A stretch of DNA of 64,000 nt, taken from positions 1 through 64,000 of the forward strand of contig NATW01000118.1 in NCBI GenBank assembly GCA_003094555.1, in the 5' to 3' direction. This DNA comes from a gamma proteobacterium symbiont of Ctena orbiculata (GTDB lineage Bacteria > Pseudomonadota > Gammaproteobacteria > Chromatiales > Chromatiaceae). Positions within the stretch are counted from its first letter, which is position 1, and every line of letters begins with the position of its first letter. Made by a program: the position numbers and the translations under genes. Shown piece by piece: positions 8,549 through 17,136 of the stretch. A model generated the notes under the pieces. The model was not told where the DNA came from and did no database searches. It saw nothing but the letters and a program-made list of their open reading frames with translations.

Positions 8549-9493
8549 TTAGCTCTCGGCCAGGGGTATTACTTTAATATATTCATCGGTCGCTTCCCGA
8601 TCGGTGCCTATGACGATGCGAAGATGGCCAACCGCTGAGACCTCCAACTGCCCACGAATCTCCACCCGCTCTCCCCGCTCGGCCTGACCCACATAGGTGG
8701 CGGTATAACTGACAGCCTCCTGTACGGAGGGATGATCCAGTCGGTAGCGGGCGGGATAGTCGAAGCTGTGGCTGTCATCATCGATGGCGGCCAGCAGGCT
8801 GCATCTGCCCTGTTTTCGATAGCGGAGCAGATCCTGCCATGGTTCGGGACTCAGGAGGGTGATATCGAACTTCGTCTGTACTATCGCAGCTTTATTGTAT
8901 TTGCGTTTCTCATGCCAGAGATACTCTTCAAATGTCAGGGAACAACCACGCCGTTCATAGGCATCTCGCCATAATGCGTCGTCCAACGGCTGCAACTGCT
9001 GTTTGCGCAGCAGGGATTTGACCATCTCACGGGCTTTAAAGAATTCATCAGGCTGATAGAACACCAGGTCAATATCGGAGCCTTTTTTCTGCGCCCCAAT
9101 CAGGAGTGAACCGGTGACGCCTATCTCCCCTGTATCCAGTCCATGCGCTGCAAACAGGCCCATCAGGCGATGTAACTTCTCTTCAATTTCGTCACCCGGG
9201 GTTCGCTGAAGAAGCTCGCGCAATCTCTTGCGCGGTCGATGGTGGACTTTAACCAGATCAGGGTGGACCCCATGCAGGGTCACATCCCTTGCCTTGGAAT
9301 AGTGGATATAGTGCGGATGGTGATGCTTCAGCAGCTCATCGGCATCCCGGGTGGAGAGCTTCTGATATCCCCCCTGGATCTGTCGATAGCGCAGGGACGC
9401 GAGCACCCGTTGTTGATCCAGATCCGCTGTCACTACCGCAAAGACCAGGCCCTCGGCTGTCTCGATGAAATCCTTGGGCTGATAGCTGTCCAA
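8549..9493 (-). CDS. Archaeal-like nucleotidyltransferase-fold protein of the H4MPT cluster
   Basis: 314 aa. A minimal nucleotidyltransferase motif lies at residues 128-142: GSLLIGAQKKGSDIDLV, with Asp140 and Asp142 as likely metal ligands. The other parts are unassigned; an N-terminal segment (ETAEGLVFAVVTADLDQQRVLA) precedes it. TTG at 9493 is used, 6 bp after the stop of the PLP decarboxylase, so it is the last gene of the operon starting at 13983. That position suggests a role in H4MPT or methanofuran synthesis, but which nucleotide is transferred to what is unknown. A fragment of a second copy lies at 8160-8252. Confidence 0.7.
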   Translation of the reverse strand: MDSYQPKDFIETAEGLVFAVVTADLDQQRVLASLRYRQIQGGYQKLSTRDADELLKHHHPHYIHYSKARDVTLHGVHPDLVKVHHRPRKRLRELLQRTPGDEIEEKLHRLMGLFAAHGLDTGEIGVTGSLLIGAQKKGSDIDLVFYQPDEFFKAREMVKSLLRKQQLQPLDDALWRDAYERRGCSLTFEEYLWHEKRKYNKAAIVQTKFDITLLSPEPWQDLLRYRKQGRCSLLAAIDDDSHSFDYPARYRLDHPSVQEAVSYTATYVGQAERGERVEIRGQLEVSAVGHLRIVIGTDREATDEYIKVIPLAES

Positions 9494-9499
9494 TAGCGC

Positions 9500-10741
9500 C
9501 TATCCCGCACCGGTTTTCATTGGCTTGCATACACTTTCTTCTTCGCTCCACTGTCGGCGATAGTCGTCATAGTCATATGCCTTCATCAGCATCGGTATGC
9601 CATCGTCACTGAGGAGATGGACAGAGGGCAGATTGTGTCCGTTGAAGCGGGATGCCTTTATCAGACTGTATGCCCCCACATTCCTGAATACCACTCGATC
9701 GTTTATCCCGAGGGGACGGGTAAAGCGGTATTCACCAAACAGGTCGCCACTGAGGCAGGTCGAACCGGCCAGGGTGACGGCATATCCATCCTCCGGCTGT
9801 TCTTGAAGCAGCTGCGGACTGCGCTGATACTCGAAGACTTCCGGGAGGTGGTTTACAGAGGTGTCGAGGACGGCAATCGAATTGCCGTCACTTTCAAAGG
9901 TATCGATGACACTCGTCACCAATAGACCGGCGTCGTCCACCACCGACTTGCCGGGTTCCAGGTAGACTTGGACGCCCCAGGCCGTTTGGATATGTTCGAT
10001 GATTGACAGCAAGACCTCCAGGTCATTCGATTCCTGGAACAGGTAGCCTCCCCCCAGATTCACCCATTCGATTTCGCGCACCAGCTCTGGCAGACGGGCT
10101 TCCAGATGGGCAACCGTCGATTGTAAGGGTGCGAACGAACGTGCACCGAAATTGGTGTGCAGATGCAGACCACTCAGGCCACTTGCCGACAGCTCGCCGG
10201 ATTGCCATTGCTCCAACACCTGCGGCAAGGGAACACCCAACTTGGAGTGAGTGCGGCAGGGATCGTAACGGGGATCTTGTATAAAGGAGAGTTGAGGGTT
10301 GATGCGCAACCCCACTTTGACCTTGCCGCCAAGGAGGAAGGTGAAACGCTCCATCTGGCTCAAGGAGTTGAAACTCACACTATCGCAAAGCTCACCAATC
10401 TCGGGCATCTCATCCCGCCGCAAACCCGGGGTGGTGATATGAAGCGTGCCTGTACCGGCCAGGACCTCATGGGCCAGCCTCGCCTCGAACAGAGAGCTTA
10501 CCGAGAATCCGTCCACCACGCCGCGCATCCGTTTCAGTAGTCCGGTAAAGGGACACGCCTTGATCGAATAGAGGATTCGGCAGTCACTGATGGACCTGAT
10601 GTTATCCAACAGGGCAAGGTTCTGCCCCAGGCGTTTATCATCGAAGACGAAACTTGGCGTGTTAGGAAGCGCCTCGAACCAGGCCTGGCGGTATGTTGGT
10701 TTATCTTCCTTGGTTGCAGTGAGATTGAGTGTCATGGACAT
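9500..10741 (-). CDS. Fold-type III PLP-dependent amino-acid decarboxylase in the methanofuran cluster
   Basis: 413 aa, related to the carboxynorspermidine/diaminopimelate/ornithine decarboxylase group. The Schiff-base lysine is K61 in LYSIKACPF, the Gly-rich phosphate loop is NLGGGYLF, an LEPGKSVV segment follows, and the dimer-side active-site motif is CLSGDLFGEY. It overlaps mfnB by 10 bp and sits inside a methanofuran-synthesis operon. In archaea, MfnA decarboxylates tyrosine to tyramine for methanofuran but belongs to a different PLP fold. A tyrosine decarboxylase role here would be a non-orthologous replacement; that is inference. A polyamine role is the alternative. Confidence 0.75.
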   Translation of the reverse strand: MSMTLNLTATKEDKPTYRQAWFEALPNTPSFVFDDKRLGQNLALLDNIRSISDCRILYSIKACPFTGLLKRMRGVVDGFSVSSLFEARLAHEVLAGTGTLHITTPGLRRDEMPEIGELCDSVSFNSLSQMERFTFLLGGKVKVGLRINPQLSFIQDPRYDPCRTHSKLGVPLPQVLEQWQSGELSASGLSGLHLHTNFGARSFAPLQSTVAHLEARLPELVREIEWVNLGGGYLFQESNDLEVLLSIIEHIQTAWGVQVYLEPGKSVVDDAGLLVTSVIDTFESDGNSIAVLDTSVNHLPEVFEYQRSPQLLQEQPEDGYAVTLAGSTCLSGDLFGEYRFTRPLGINDRVVFRNVGAYSLIKASRFNGHNLPSVHLLSDDGIPMLMKAYDYDDYRRQWSEEESVCKPMKTGAG

Positions 10742-11448
10742 AGCTCCAATGCTGCCTGCTCCATCCGCGGAGCTGTTTGCGCCAGTGCAGCTTGAATCTC
10801 CAGCAACCGCTCGGGTACAACACTGGCTGAGCGCACACTCCCTTCACACAGTGCACCGCGGAATCCAAGATAGTCTGGTAACAGAGGATGCAGATGGGGG
10901 ATATCCTCCAATCCGAGAGATCCGGCGAGACCGCTGAGCATATCCAACGCCCTGACTTGATTAACGAATCTACCGAGCCGGTTAACACCTGTATGCGCCA
11001 ACAACCCTCCCCCACCCTTGCCTGCCGTGTCCAGCATGACACCGTGAAAACCGGCATCGGCAAACTCATCCAACCTCTGCAGCGGTGGATCACGATCCGC
11101 AAACAGCACTGCCACCAGGTTATGTCTATGGGTGAGTCCGGATATGGCTTGCAGACATTGGTTCAGGTTTTGACTGGAGAAGAAACCCAGCTTCACATAG
11201 TCAACCCCGCATGCAGCGGTCTGGCGTATGGCCCGAATCAGCTGATGCGGATCGGCAGGCAGATCACCGACGGTGGCACTGACCGGGCAGCGGCCGGCAC
11301 AGCGGGTTACCAGGCTACGAATTGACGCTATGGGGAGTGCCCCCAACGCCCCCGTGTGAGGATTTTTCAAATCGATAATGTCCACCCCGGCCTGGATGGC
11401 GAAATCAAGTTCCCGTGCATCGATCACACTGGCCAGCATACCCGTCAT
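10732..11448 (-). CDS. mfnB: (5-formylfuran-3-yl)methyl phosphate synthase (MfnB, DUF556)
   Basis: 238 aa TIM-barrel enzyme that makes the furan phosphate precursor of methanofuran from glyceraldehyde-3-phosphate. The N-terminal catalytic segment is clear: MLASVIDARELDFAI and then DIIDLKNPHTGALGALP, with Asp26 and Lys28. VDYVKLGFF supplies the second lysine. The start is ATG 11448, which overlaps the DUF447 stop as ATGA; the longer frame upstream lies inside that gene. In bacteria this family occurs with Fhc, which uses a methanofuran-type cofactor. Confidence 0.92.
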   Translation of the reverse strand: MTGMLASVIDARELDFAIQAGVDIIDLKNPHTGALGALPIASIRSLVTRCAGRCPVSATVGDLPADPHQLIRAIRQTAACGVDYVKLGFFSSQNLNQCLQAISGLTHRHNLVAVLFADRDPPLQRLDEFADAGFHGVMLDTAGKGGGGLLAHTGVNRLGRFVNQVRALDMLSGLAGSLGLEDIPHLHPLLPDYLGFRGALCEGSVRSASVVPERLLEIQAALAQTAPRMEQAALELCP

Positions 11449-12014
11449 ACCGTACCCTCTTTCTGCTTCTGGAACGCCGCTACCCGTGCCATCAACCAAT
11501 CCCAGGCCTCCCGCTCCCGTTCGCCCGCGGTCTTATCGATGGCAATGGTCAGGTAGGCTATTTCCGCATCTATCTTTTCTGCCGGCAGCCGCTCCAGCCG
11601 ACTGACCAGAATCGCCAGCTCCAGCACCGCCGACTGGGCCCGGTTGAACCCCTGAAATGGCCGGTGATTGGTTTGGTAAACAGGTTTGCAGATCAAGCGC
11701 GGACGGACCTGATCCTCCTCCACCCTTAGCAGCCGCACCTCACTGTGGGCCAGGGCATCGACCAGTCGCGATGCGGCCACCCGCTCCGCCTCCACCAGGG
11801 GCCAGTCGTAGCGCCCGGTAAGACAACCGGCGAAGACCCTGACGTCGTCGCAGTAGTTGATGACCGCGCACTCCCCGCCAAGGATGTTGTCGAGGGTGCG
11901 TGAGGGACGGAAGGGGGCGATAACAACCTCCCCTTGCCGCCAGACCACACCCATGGGGGCGATCTGATCTTCCCCTTCCTGGCTGCGGCAGGTGACGATT
12001 ACTTCGTGGATCAT
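11445..12014 (-). CDS. DUF447 family protein of the H4MPT gene set
   Basis: 189 aa. Recognisable by MIHEVIVTCRSQEGEDQIAPMG, FRPSRTLDNI and ECAVINYCDDVRVFAGCLTG. This flavin-reductase-like split-barrel family is shared by methanogens and H4MPT-using methylotrophs. Its exact reaction is not established; a role in pterin or furan cofactor synthesis is inferred from conserved co-occurrence. It overlaps DUF6513 upstream and mfnB downstream by ATGA junctions, so all three are translationally coupled. Confidence 0.85.
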   Translation of the reverse strand: MIHEVIVTCRSQEGEDQIAPMGVVWRQGEVVIAPFRPSRTLDNILGGECAVINYCDDVRVFAGCLTGRYDWPLVEAERVAASRLVDALAHSEVRLLRVEEDQVRPRLICKPVYQTNHRPFQGFNRAQSAVLELAILVSRLERLPAEKIDAEIAYLTIAIDKTAGEREREAWDWLMARVAAFQKQKEGTV

Positions 12015-13408
12015 GAGGTTTTCCTGACCTTTTTCATGGTGCTGCCTGGTGCCTGCTGTTGGGTCATATCCTGTTCCTCCTCGGACAGGGCCGAACCCCA
12101 GCGCAAGGGTTGATCCTGCACATAGCGTTTGCCGAGCAGATGGGCGATCTGCGCCCTCGCCAATTCAACCCCGAGATAAAAGGCATGCCCACCATCCTCT
12201 TCGACCTCCAGCTGAGGAAAGAACTCGAAGGGATCCTCATGGGTATGCAGACCCTCCCGGTTGTAGAGGTGGATGCCCTCGTCGCTGACCTGGATGCGGT
12301 AGTTCGGATCGCGAATCTCGGCGGCCAGCTCGCTTATCTGGTCAAAGGTATAGGGAAAGGGTCTGATTTCATGCACGGCTGTAAGCCGATTGTCGACCTG
12401 TTTCGGCAGGCTCTTCTCCTGGCGTGCCCAATACATGATACGCCGCGCCGCGTCCGCCTCACGCACGGCACTGCGGCAGTGGGGACTGACCTGGGTGGTG
12501 AGGATATTGCTGATGTGAAGTTCCGAGATAATGCCCATCAACACCGCATTGATGCCGGTGGTATCTGCCTCTGTGAGCTCAGTGATGTTACCCACCCCCA
12601 TCATTATTTCTGTTTTCGGATGATCTCTCCGTAGACGCTGGTAGCGAACGATGGACTCAGTGAAACCGAAGTGAATGGGATCCAGGATAGGATCTGCAAT
12701 ATAGGCACGCCCCTGTTCATCCAGCTTTCGCATGGCACGCTGCAGGGAGTCAAGGTCACCGGGTTTGGCGGGAATCACCACCGGTTTGGACGCAACCTTG
12801 TCGGCAATCCAGAGGTTGTTCTCATGCAGGCTGAGCAGGAAGTCGGCGCCGGCTTCACCGCCGGCCAGCAGCTCTTCACTTTGCATCGAATCCACACTGA
12901 CCCGGTAGCCGGCAGCCTTGAGGGCCATCACACAATCGGCAAGATGGGGGAAGGGGGTCTCCGGCAGACAGCCGAGATCGATGACATCAGCCCCGTCGGC
13001 GGCATAGGCCGCGGCCCGCTCCAGGATCGCCTCGACGCTGAGATTGGGGGCATCGACGATTTCGGCAAAGATGTTCACATCGTAACCGCTGAGATCAGGG
13101 GCCTTGCCTGCATAGCCGAAATGGCGAGGCAGGTCCATCAGCTCCTCGGGGCCCCGCTCCACTGGAATACCGAAGTGGCGGGTGAGTTCATCCAGATCAC
13201 CCCGGCAGCGACCCGGCACCAGGATCCGTTGTGCATCTCCGGTGTCATCAAGGCGGCGCTTGATCATATCGGCGGTCATCAACGCCGCCACCTTGATACC
13301 GAGATTGTGTACCCGCCACTCGAACTTCGCGGCGGCCATCTCCTGCAGAACCCGATAGAGCTGTTTCTCGGCCAGTGATCCGGTGAGAAAGAGGATCTTC
13401 TCAGCCAT
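12011..13408 (-). CDS. DUF6513/dihydropteroate-synthase-like protein for H4MPT
   Basis: 465 aa. The first ~130 residues (MAEKILFLTGSLAEKQL, NLGIKVAALMTADMI) form a domain specific to H4MPT users. Residues about 135-330 look like a dihydropteroate-synthase TIM barrel (ADGADVIDLGCLPETPF, YRVSVDSMQS). The usual folate enzyme is encoded separately at 58252, so this copy is presumably dedicated to the H4MPT pathway, perhaps joining the pterin to beta-RFA-P, as proposed for archaeal homologues. GAGGAAG precedes the ATG. Confidence 0.87.
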   Translation of the reverse strand: MAEKILFLTGSLAEKQLYRVLQEMAAAKFEWRVHNLGIKVAALMTADMIKRRLDDTGDAQRILVPGRCRGDLDELTRHFGIPVERGPEELMDLPRHFGYAGKAPDLSGYDVNIFAEIVDAPNLSVEAILERAAAYAADGADVIDLGCLPETPFPHLADCVMALKAAGYRVSVDSMQSEELLAGGEAGADFLLSLHENNLWIADKVASKPVVIPAKPGDLDSLQRAMRKLDEQGRAYIADPILDPIHFGFTESIVRYQRLRRDHPKTEIMMGVGNITELTEADTTGINAVLMGIISELHISNILTTQVSPHCRSAVREADAARRIMYWARQEKSLPKQVDNRLTAVHEIRPFPYTFDQISELAAEIRDPNYRIQVSDEGIHLYNREGLHTHEDPFEFFPQLEVEEDGGHAFYLGVELARAQIAHLLGKRYVQDQPLRWGSALSEEEQDMTQQQAPGSTMKKVRKTS

Positions 13409-13470
13409 GCTGCCGCTTCCTCGAAAATATCGCGAACACTACCTCGCTCTGTCTGTCTGATTGCACCATT

Positions 13471-13983
13471 TCATACCCGTCCGGATTTAATCCTGCGCCG
13501 ACAGATACCCCACTGATTATCCGCCTCCTCCACAGCCACCTCCAGGATCTCTACATGGGTCAACGCAGAAGCTGCTTCGAGCTTCGGCAGCAGGGATTCC
13601 ATAATATGCCAGGCCAACATTTCAGCTGTGGTATTGGCGACAGGCAAAATGAGGCAATTGACCGCCGGCAGAGAGAACCTCTTGTCATAACTGGCGACCT
13701 CTATCTGGTCATCACCCTCCTCGATCGTGACCTCAGTACTGGTGCCTGGGAGTAAAATCTTGTCATGCAGGCTTGAACACACCTCGGCGGCGAGTCGGTT
13801 GAGCTGGACGAAATCGATGACAAACGCATCATCGTTATTATCCCCATGGGCCTGGATGCGGACATGAAAGTTGTGTCCGTGAAGATTTTCGCAGCTGCTG
13901 TCGAAGGTGATGAAATGGGCGGAGTTGAAATGTAACTCCCCCGGGTGGACATCGACCGCAAATGTTTGAGCATGATTTTGCAA
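13471..13983 (-). CDS. 6-pyruvoyl-tetrahydropterin synthase/QueD family protein
   Basis: 170 aa. It keeps the zinc-binding histidines in FNSAHF and LHGHNFHV and a cysteine at the catalytic position (FDSSCENLHGH). The C-terminus has the expected ILEVAVEEADN segment. Family members convert dihydroneopterin triphosphate. Here it heads the operon with DUF6513, DUF447 and mfnB, so it probably feeds the pterin half of H4MPT, though a queuosine role cannot be excluded. A weaker sigma-54-like site lies about 100 bp upstream (14080-14095). Confidence 0.82.
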   Translation of the reverse strand: MQNHAQTFAVDVHPGELHFNSAHFITFDSSCENLHGHNFHVRIQAHGDNNDDAFVIDFVQLNRLAAEVCSSLHDKILLPGTSTEVTIEEGDDQIEVASYDKRFSLPAVNCLILPVANTTAEMLAWHIMESLLPKLEAASALTHVEILEVAVEEADNQWGICRRRIKSGRV

Positions 13984-14309
13984 AGGTTGGCTCCGAATTT
14001 AATTATGTTGATAGCCTTATCCCTGGTTCGCCAAGTATCACGGGGCACCAGGTAAGCGTCAACCTGACCTTCAATGTCATGCAAGTTTGGATCCAACTGA
14101 AATTGCGGGATCTGACCGCCTCTATTGCACCCAGTGTCGAGGAGAATCGATGCTTGGGGAATCCGGGTATGAGAGGTATGACGTGATTGACACAGGCAGT
14201 GTTTCAGAAATGCAAGACCAACACTGGCTGAATATGAGATCGAAGCATACTATTGATGGGGCCCGACCCCACCAATAGCCATGGGAGATACTTGTAATCT
14301 TGTTTCAGA
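13984..14309. other. Intergenic region upstream of the PTPS operon
   Basis: 326 bp containing a possible sigma-54 promoter (14080-14095, minus strand), a near-palindrome TGACACAGGCAGTGTTTCA at about 14188-14206, and a degenerate GGTGGGGC-type palindrome at 14255-14273. No RNA gene or convincing ORF. Confidence 0.5.
14080..14095 (-). promoter_or_regulatory. Possible sigma-54 promoter for the PTPS-DUF6513-mfnB operon
   Basis: On the minus strand: TGGATC-CAAAC-TTGCA. The -12 element is consensus and the -24 GG keeps exact spacing (GG-N10-GC), but ATC replaces CAC. It stands about 100 bp before the PTPS start. This is weaker than the other sigma-54 sites in the window. Confidence 0.4.
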
Positions 14310-14732
14310 TCAGCTCTTCTCTGACGAGTCAGACTCATCGCATCGCAGCATTGGTATAATCCGTCCTACTGGATAGTAGGTGCCGTATTCGACTAGAAAC
14401 TGACTCTGTATACTGTAGGCTTCTCGCTCCGCGGCGATGCTTTGTTCGCAATTTTCCAGCACCGCGCCTCGTTTGCCCTGAAGCCAATGTACCAGTTCAT
14501 GCAAGGCAACCGATGTATGGAAGATATTGTTCTCCAAATCCATGCGGTCATCGAGATAGACCACATCCCCTTCTCCGGGATACCAGCCCAGCACCTTGCA
14601 GGAGCGTCCGTTACAGGCACGTTCCTCCAACCAACTGTGGCTCACCATCTCCATTTCAGGACATTGGTTATCGACTCGATTGTAGTCGGAAAGGGTGAAC
14701 ACCCAAGATAACAAAACAGCGCATAGTTCCAT
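14310..14732 (-). CDS. Putative secreted zinc metallopeptidase-like protein
   Basis: 140 aa from the ATG at 14732, which has TGGGGA upstream and starts a signal-like stretch (MELCAVLLSWVFTLS). An HExxH zinc motif is at residues 78-82 (ALHELVHWLQ). A conserved-looking upstream part reads GEGDVVYLDDRMDL. Six or more Cys point to an exported protein. It may be a small metallopeptidase of the DUF6647-like type, but no substrate is evident. It interrupts the cofactor-synthesis genes and need not be part of the pathway. Confidence 0.6.
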   Translation of the reverse strand: MELCAVLLSWVFTLSDYNRVDNQCPEMEMVSHSWLEERACNGRSCKVLGWYPGEGDVVYLDDRMDLENNIFHTSVALHELVHWLQGKRGAVLENCEQSIAAEREAYSIQSQFLVEYGTYYPVGRIIPMLRCDESDSSEKS

Positions 14733-15133
14733 AATAATCCCCAGGCAAGGGTCGCCAGCATCGCTGCTCGACAACCATGGGACGACCTTGTTGAGAGGAG
14801 GAATCCATGCCGCATCTGTTAGGCCATCAGTAGTCTGATGCTATATATAGCGGAATCTTGCAGCAGTACTTTAATGAAAGCTAATAGAGCTGTTTCAAGA
14901 AAGTCTATATCCATCAGAGCATACTAATATTCTGCATAACACATGCCATAGTGGCATTGATAATTGTTAATCACTTAATTTTCATACAGTTAGAACATAT
15001 CTCGACAAGCTATATGATTTTTTATTCCTATTTGAAAGTCGAAATAGCCAAGAAATTGTCAGATTTGTTCTAAAAAGGGTCATACAGCTGGCCCAGAATA
15101 GTGCAAAACCATCTACCGGTCATTAGGGGCTCA
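14733..15133. other. AT-rich intergenic region
   Basis: About 400 bp between the metallopeptidase-like gene and mfnE, strongly AT-rich at 14920-15060. It probably carries the promoter of the metallopeptidase-like gene. I see no RNA gene or repeat. Confidence 0.45.
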
Positions 15134-15751
15134 TTAATCCTCAGGGCCAATCACTATCCTGGTAGCAAGCGCCGAGTTGCCAGCATATACCTGGGTAAAA
15201 TGGGTATGCTCACTGTCTGCCATCACTAGCGCCTGGATAGCACTCGACCTCAGATAACTGCCGAATCGATTATCCACAATGTTACGGGCCGTCAACTCAT
15301 CCAGGGACAGGTTTTCACAATCAAGGGATAGGGATTTCACCAAAATCAGGTTTTGCGCGCCAAGCTGGTTGCAGAGCCACACCGCCAGGGAATCGGATGT
15401 CAGATCCCAACTGTGTTCCACGTCGGCAGCGGCCATGGTCATGGCGGTGGGCATCCATACCGGTGTCTCACCCCGCTTGAGTGCATCTTCCATCTGCAAA
15501 GAATTGGCAGTGGCAGTCAGTCCGGGCTGCAGTCCACACAACATCCGACCGAACTGTTCCATGGCAAGTAGCGCCATCCTATGGGCGGTGGATTCGTCGA
15601 ACTGAAGTTGTTGTTGCGCCTGTCGCACCTGGTCGGCGAAAGGTCCACCGCCAGGGACAATGACCAGCGCTTGCGTCTGCGCCAGGAGAGCCAGCCATTT
15701 TGTCAGATGATCCGAGGTAAATAGACTGCCACCCAGCTTGACTATCCACAT
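15134..15751 (-). CDS. mfnE: [5-(aminomethyl)furan-3-yl]methyl phosphate kinase (MfnE)
   Basis: 205 aa amino-acid-kinase-fold protein. Nucleotide and phosphate loops are visible: MWIVKLGGSLF and LVIVPGGGPFADQVRQ. A DLTSDSLAVWLCNQLGA segment is typical of MfnE. It phosphorylates the furan intermediate to the diphosphate used by MfnF. It overlaps pabB by 10 bp and is the last gene of mfnD-mfnF-pabB-mfnE. Confidence 0.88.
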   Translation of the reverse strand: MWIVKLGGSLFTSDHLTKWLALLAQTQALVIVPGGGPFADQVRQAQQQLQFDESTAHRMALLAMEQFGRMLCGLQPGLTATANSLQMEDALKRGETPVWMPTAMTMAAADVEHSWDLTSDSLAVWLCNQLGAQNLILVKSLSLDCENLSLDELTARNIVDNRFGSYLRSSAIQALVMADSEHTHFTQVYAGNSALATRIVIGPED

Positions 15752-17136
15752 CGTTCGCTGTTCATCTGCTCCATTCGTTGTAGCAGATCCAACAGGGCGG
15801 CAGCCTTGTGATAGGTCTCCCGATACTCGGCCTCGGGATCAGAATCGGCGACGATACCGCCACCCGCCCATAGACGGGTGATGCCCTCGGAATGGATCAT
15901 GGTCCGAATCGCAATATTGCAATCCATATCGCCATTCAAGCCGATGTAGCCGATAGAGCCGCAGTAGATACCCCGCCGCTGGGGCTCCAACTCCTCGATG
16001 ATCTCCATTGAGCGCAATTTCGGTGCCCCGGTGATCGAGCCACCCGGAAAACAGGCGCGCAACAGGGAGAGTGCATCCTGACCCTCAGCCAATCTGCCGC
16101 AAACCTTGCTCACCAGATGATGCACCCGGGCATAGCTCTCCAGCTTGAACAGCTCCGGCACCTCCACACTGCCGGTGGCGCAGACCTTGCCCAGGTCGTT
16201 GCGCAACAGATCGACGATCATGAGATTCTCCGCCTGATCCTTGGGGCTGTTTTTCAACATCTCCGCGAGCATCATATCCTCAATCGGATCCCCTCCTCTG
16301 GGCGCGGTTCCCTTGATTGGCTTGGTCTCCACACGACCATTGCGAAGTTCAAGGAAGCGTTCGGGCGATGTGCTCAATACCTGGCAATGGGGCATGTTCA
16401 AATAGGCAGCGAAAGGGGCCGCATTAAGCTGGCGCAATCCCTTGTAGGCCTGCCAGGGATCACCCTCGGCAACCACCGAGAAGCGTTGAGCGAAATTGAC
16501 CTGGTAACAGTCCCCGTCCAGGATATAACGCTTGATTCTTGCGATGGACCCGTGATACTCGTCCCGGGTCATGTTCGAACACACCTCACCCAGCACACGA
16601 TAGGGCGCTGCCGCCGATTTCTGTGACGAACGCTCCGTCACCCTTTGCAATAGCCTGCGGTATCTTTCCAGACGGGCCGGATTCTGACCAACCAGGCAAC
16701 AGCGCTGTTCCTGGTGATCCACTACCAGCGCCCAGTCATAGATACCCACCGCCATCTCTGGCAGATGCTCCATATCCTCGGCAAGGCTTGGCAGTCGCTC
16801 AATTCGCCGCCCCAGATCATAGCCAAAATAGCCGATTGCACCGCCGCAGAAAGGAATCTCGTCAATACCCTCGATTACCGGTCCAAGGACTTGCCGTAGC
16901 AGTTGAAACGGATCTTCCTGAGAGATGCGCTTGCGGCCGCCACTGCTGTATATCTCGGTCTGCTCTCCCCGGGTAGTGAGTATGTTTATGGGATCTGCCG
17001 AGAGGATGTCATAGCGTCCCTGCTGAATATGTGGATTACCACTGTCGAGAAAGGCCGCCCACGGTAGGTGCGCCAGGGCCTCGAACAGCTCACTGCTATC
17101 CTCATGGTAGGGAAAATCGAGGCTGACAGGCCTCAT
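15742..17136 (-). CDS. pabB: Para-aminobenzoate synthase component I (PabB)
   Basis: 464 aa chorismate-binding enzyme making aminodeoxychorismate. Signatures include the C-terminal catalytic block PIKGTAPRGGDP, ENLMIVDLLRNDLGKV, FPGGSITGAPKLRSMEIIEELE and GYIGLNGDMDCNIAIRT. The start is ATG 17136, which overlaps the mfnF stop as ATGA. pABA is the precursor of both folate and the aryl part of H4MPT; its place between mfnF and mfnE points to the latter. No glutamine amidotransferase (PabA) gene is seen in the window. Confidence 0.9.
   Translation of the reverse strand: MRPVSLDFPYHEDSSELFEALAHLPWAAFLDSGNPHIQQGRYDILSADPINILTTRGEQTEIYSSGGRKRISQEDPFQLLRQVLGPVIEGIDEIPFCGGAIGYFGYDLGRRIERLPSLAEDMEHLPEMAVGIYDWALVVDHQEQRCCLVGQNPARLERYRRLLQRVTERSSQKSAAAPYRVLGEVCSNMTRDEYHGSIARIKRYILDGDCYQVNFAQRFSVVAEGDPWQAYKGLRQLNAAPFAAYLNMPHCQVLSTSPERFLELRNGRVETKPIKGTAPRGGDPIEDMMLAEMLKNSPKDQAENLMIVDLLRNDLGKVCATGSVEVPELFKLESYARVHHLVSKVCGRLAEGQDALSLLRACFPGGSITGAPKLRSMEIIEELEPQRRGIYCGSIGYIGLNGDMDCNIAIRTMIHSEGITRLWAGGGIVADSDPEAEYRETYHKAAALLDLLQRMEQMNSERCG

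Noticed and set aside
13984..14278. Short ORFs in the intergenic region upstream of the PTPS gene
   Set aside because: They lack ribosome-binding sites and recognisable protein features, and they overlap the likely promoter region.
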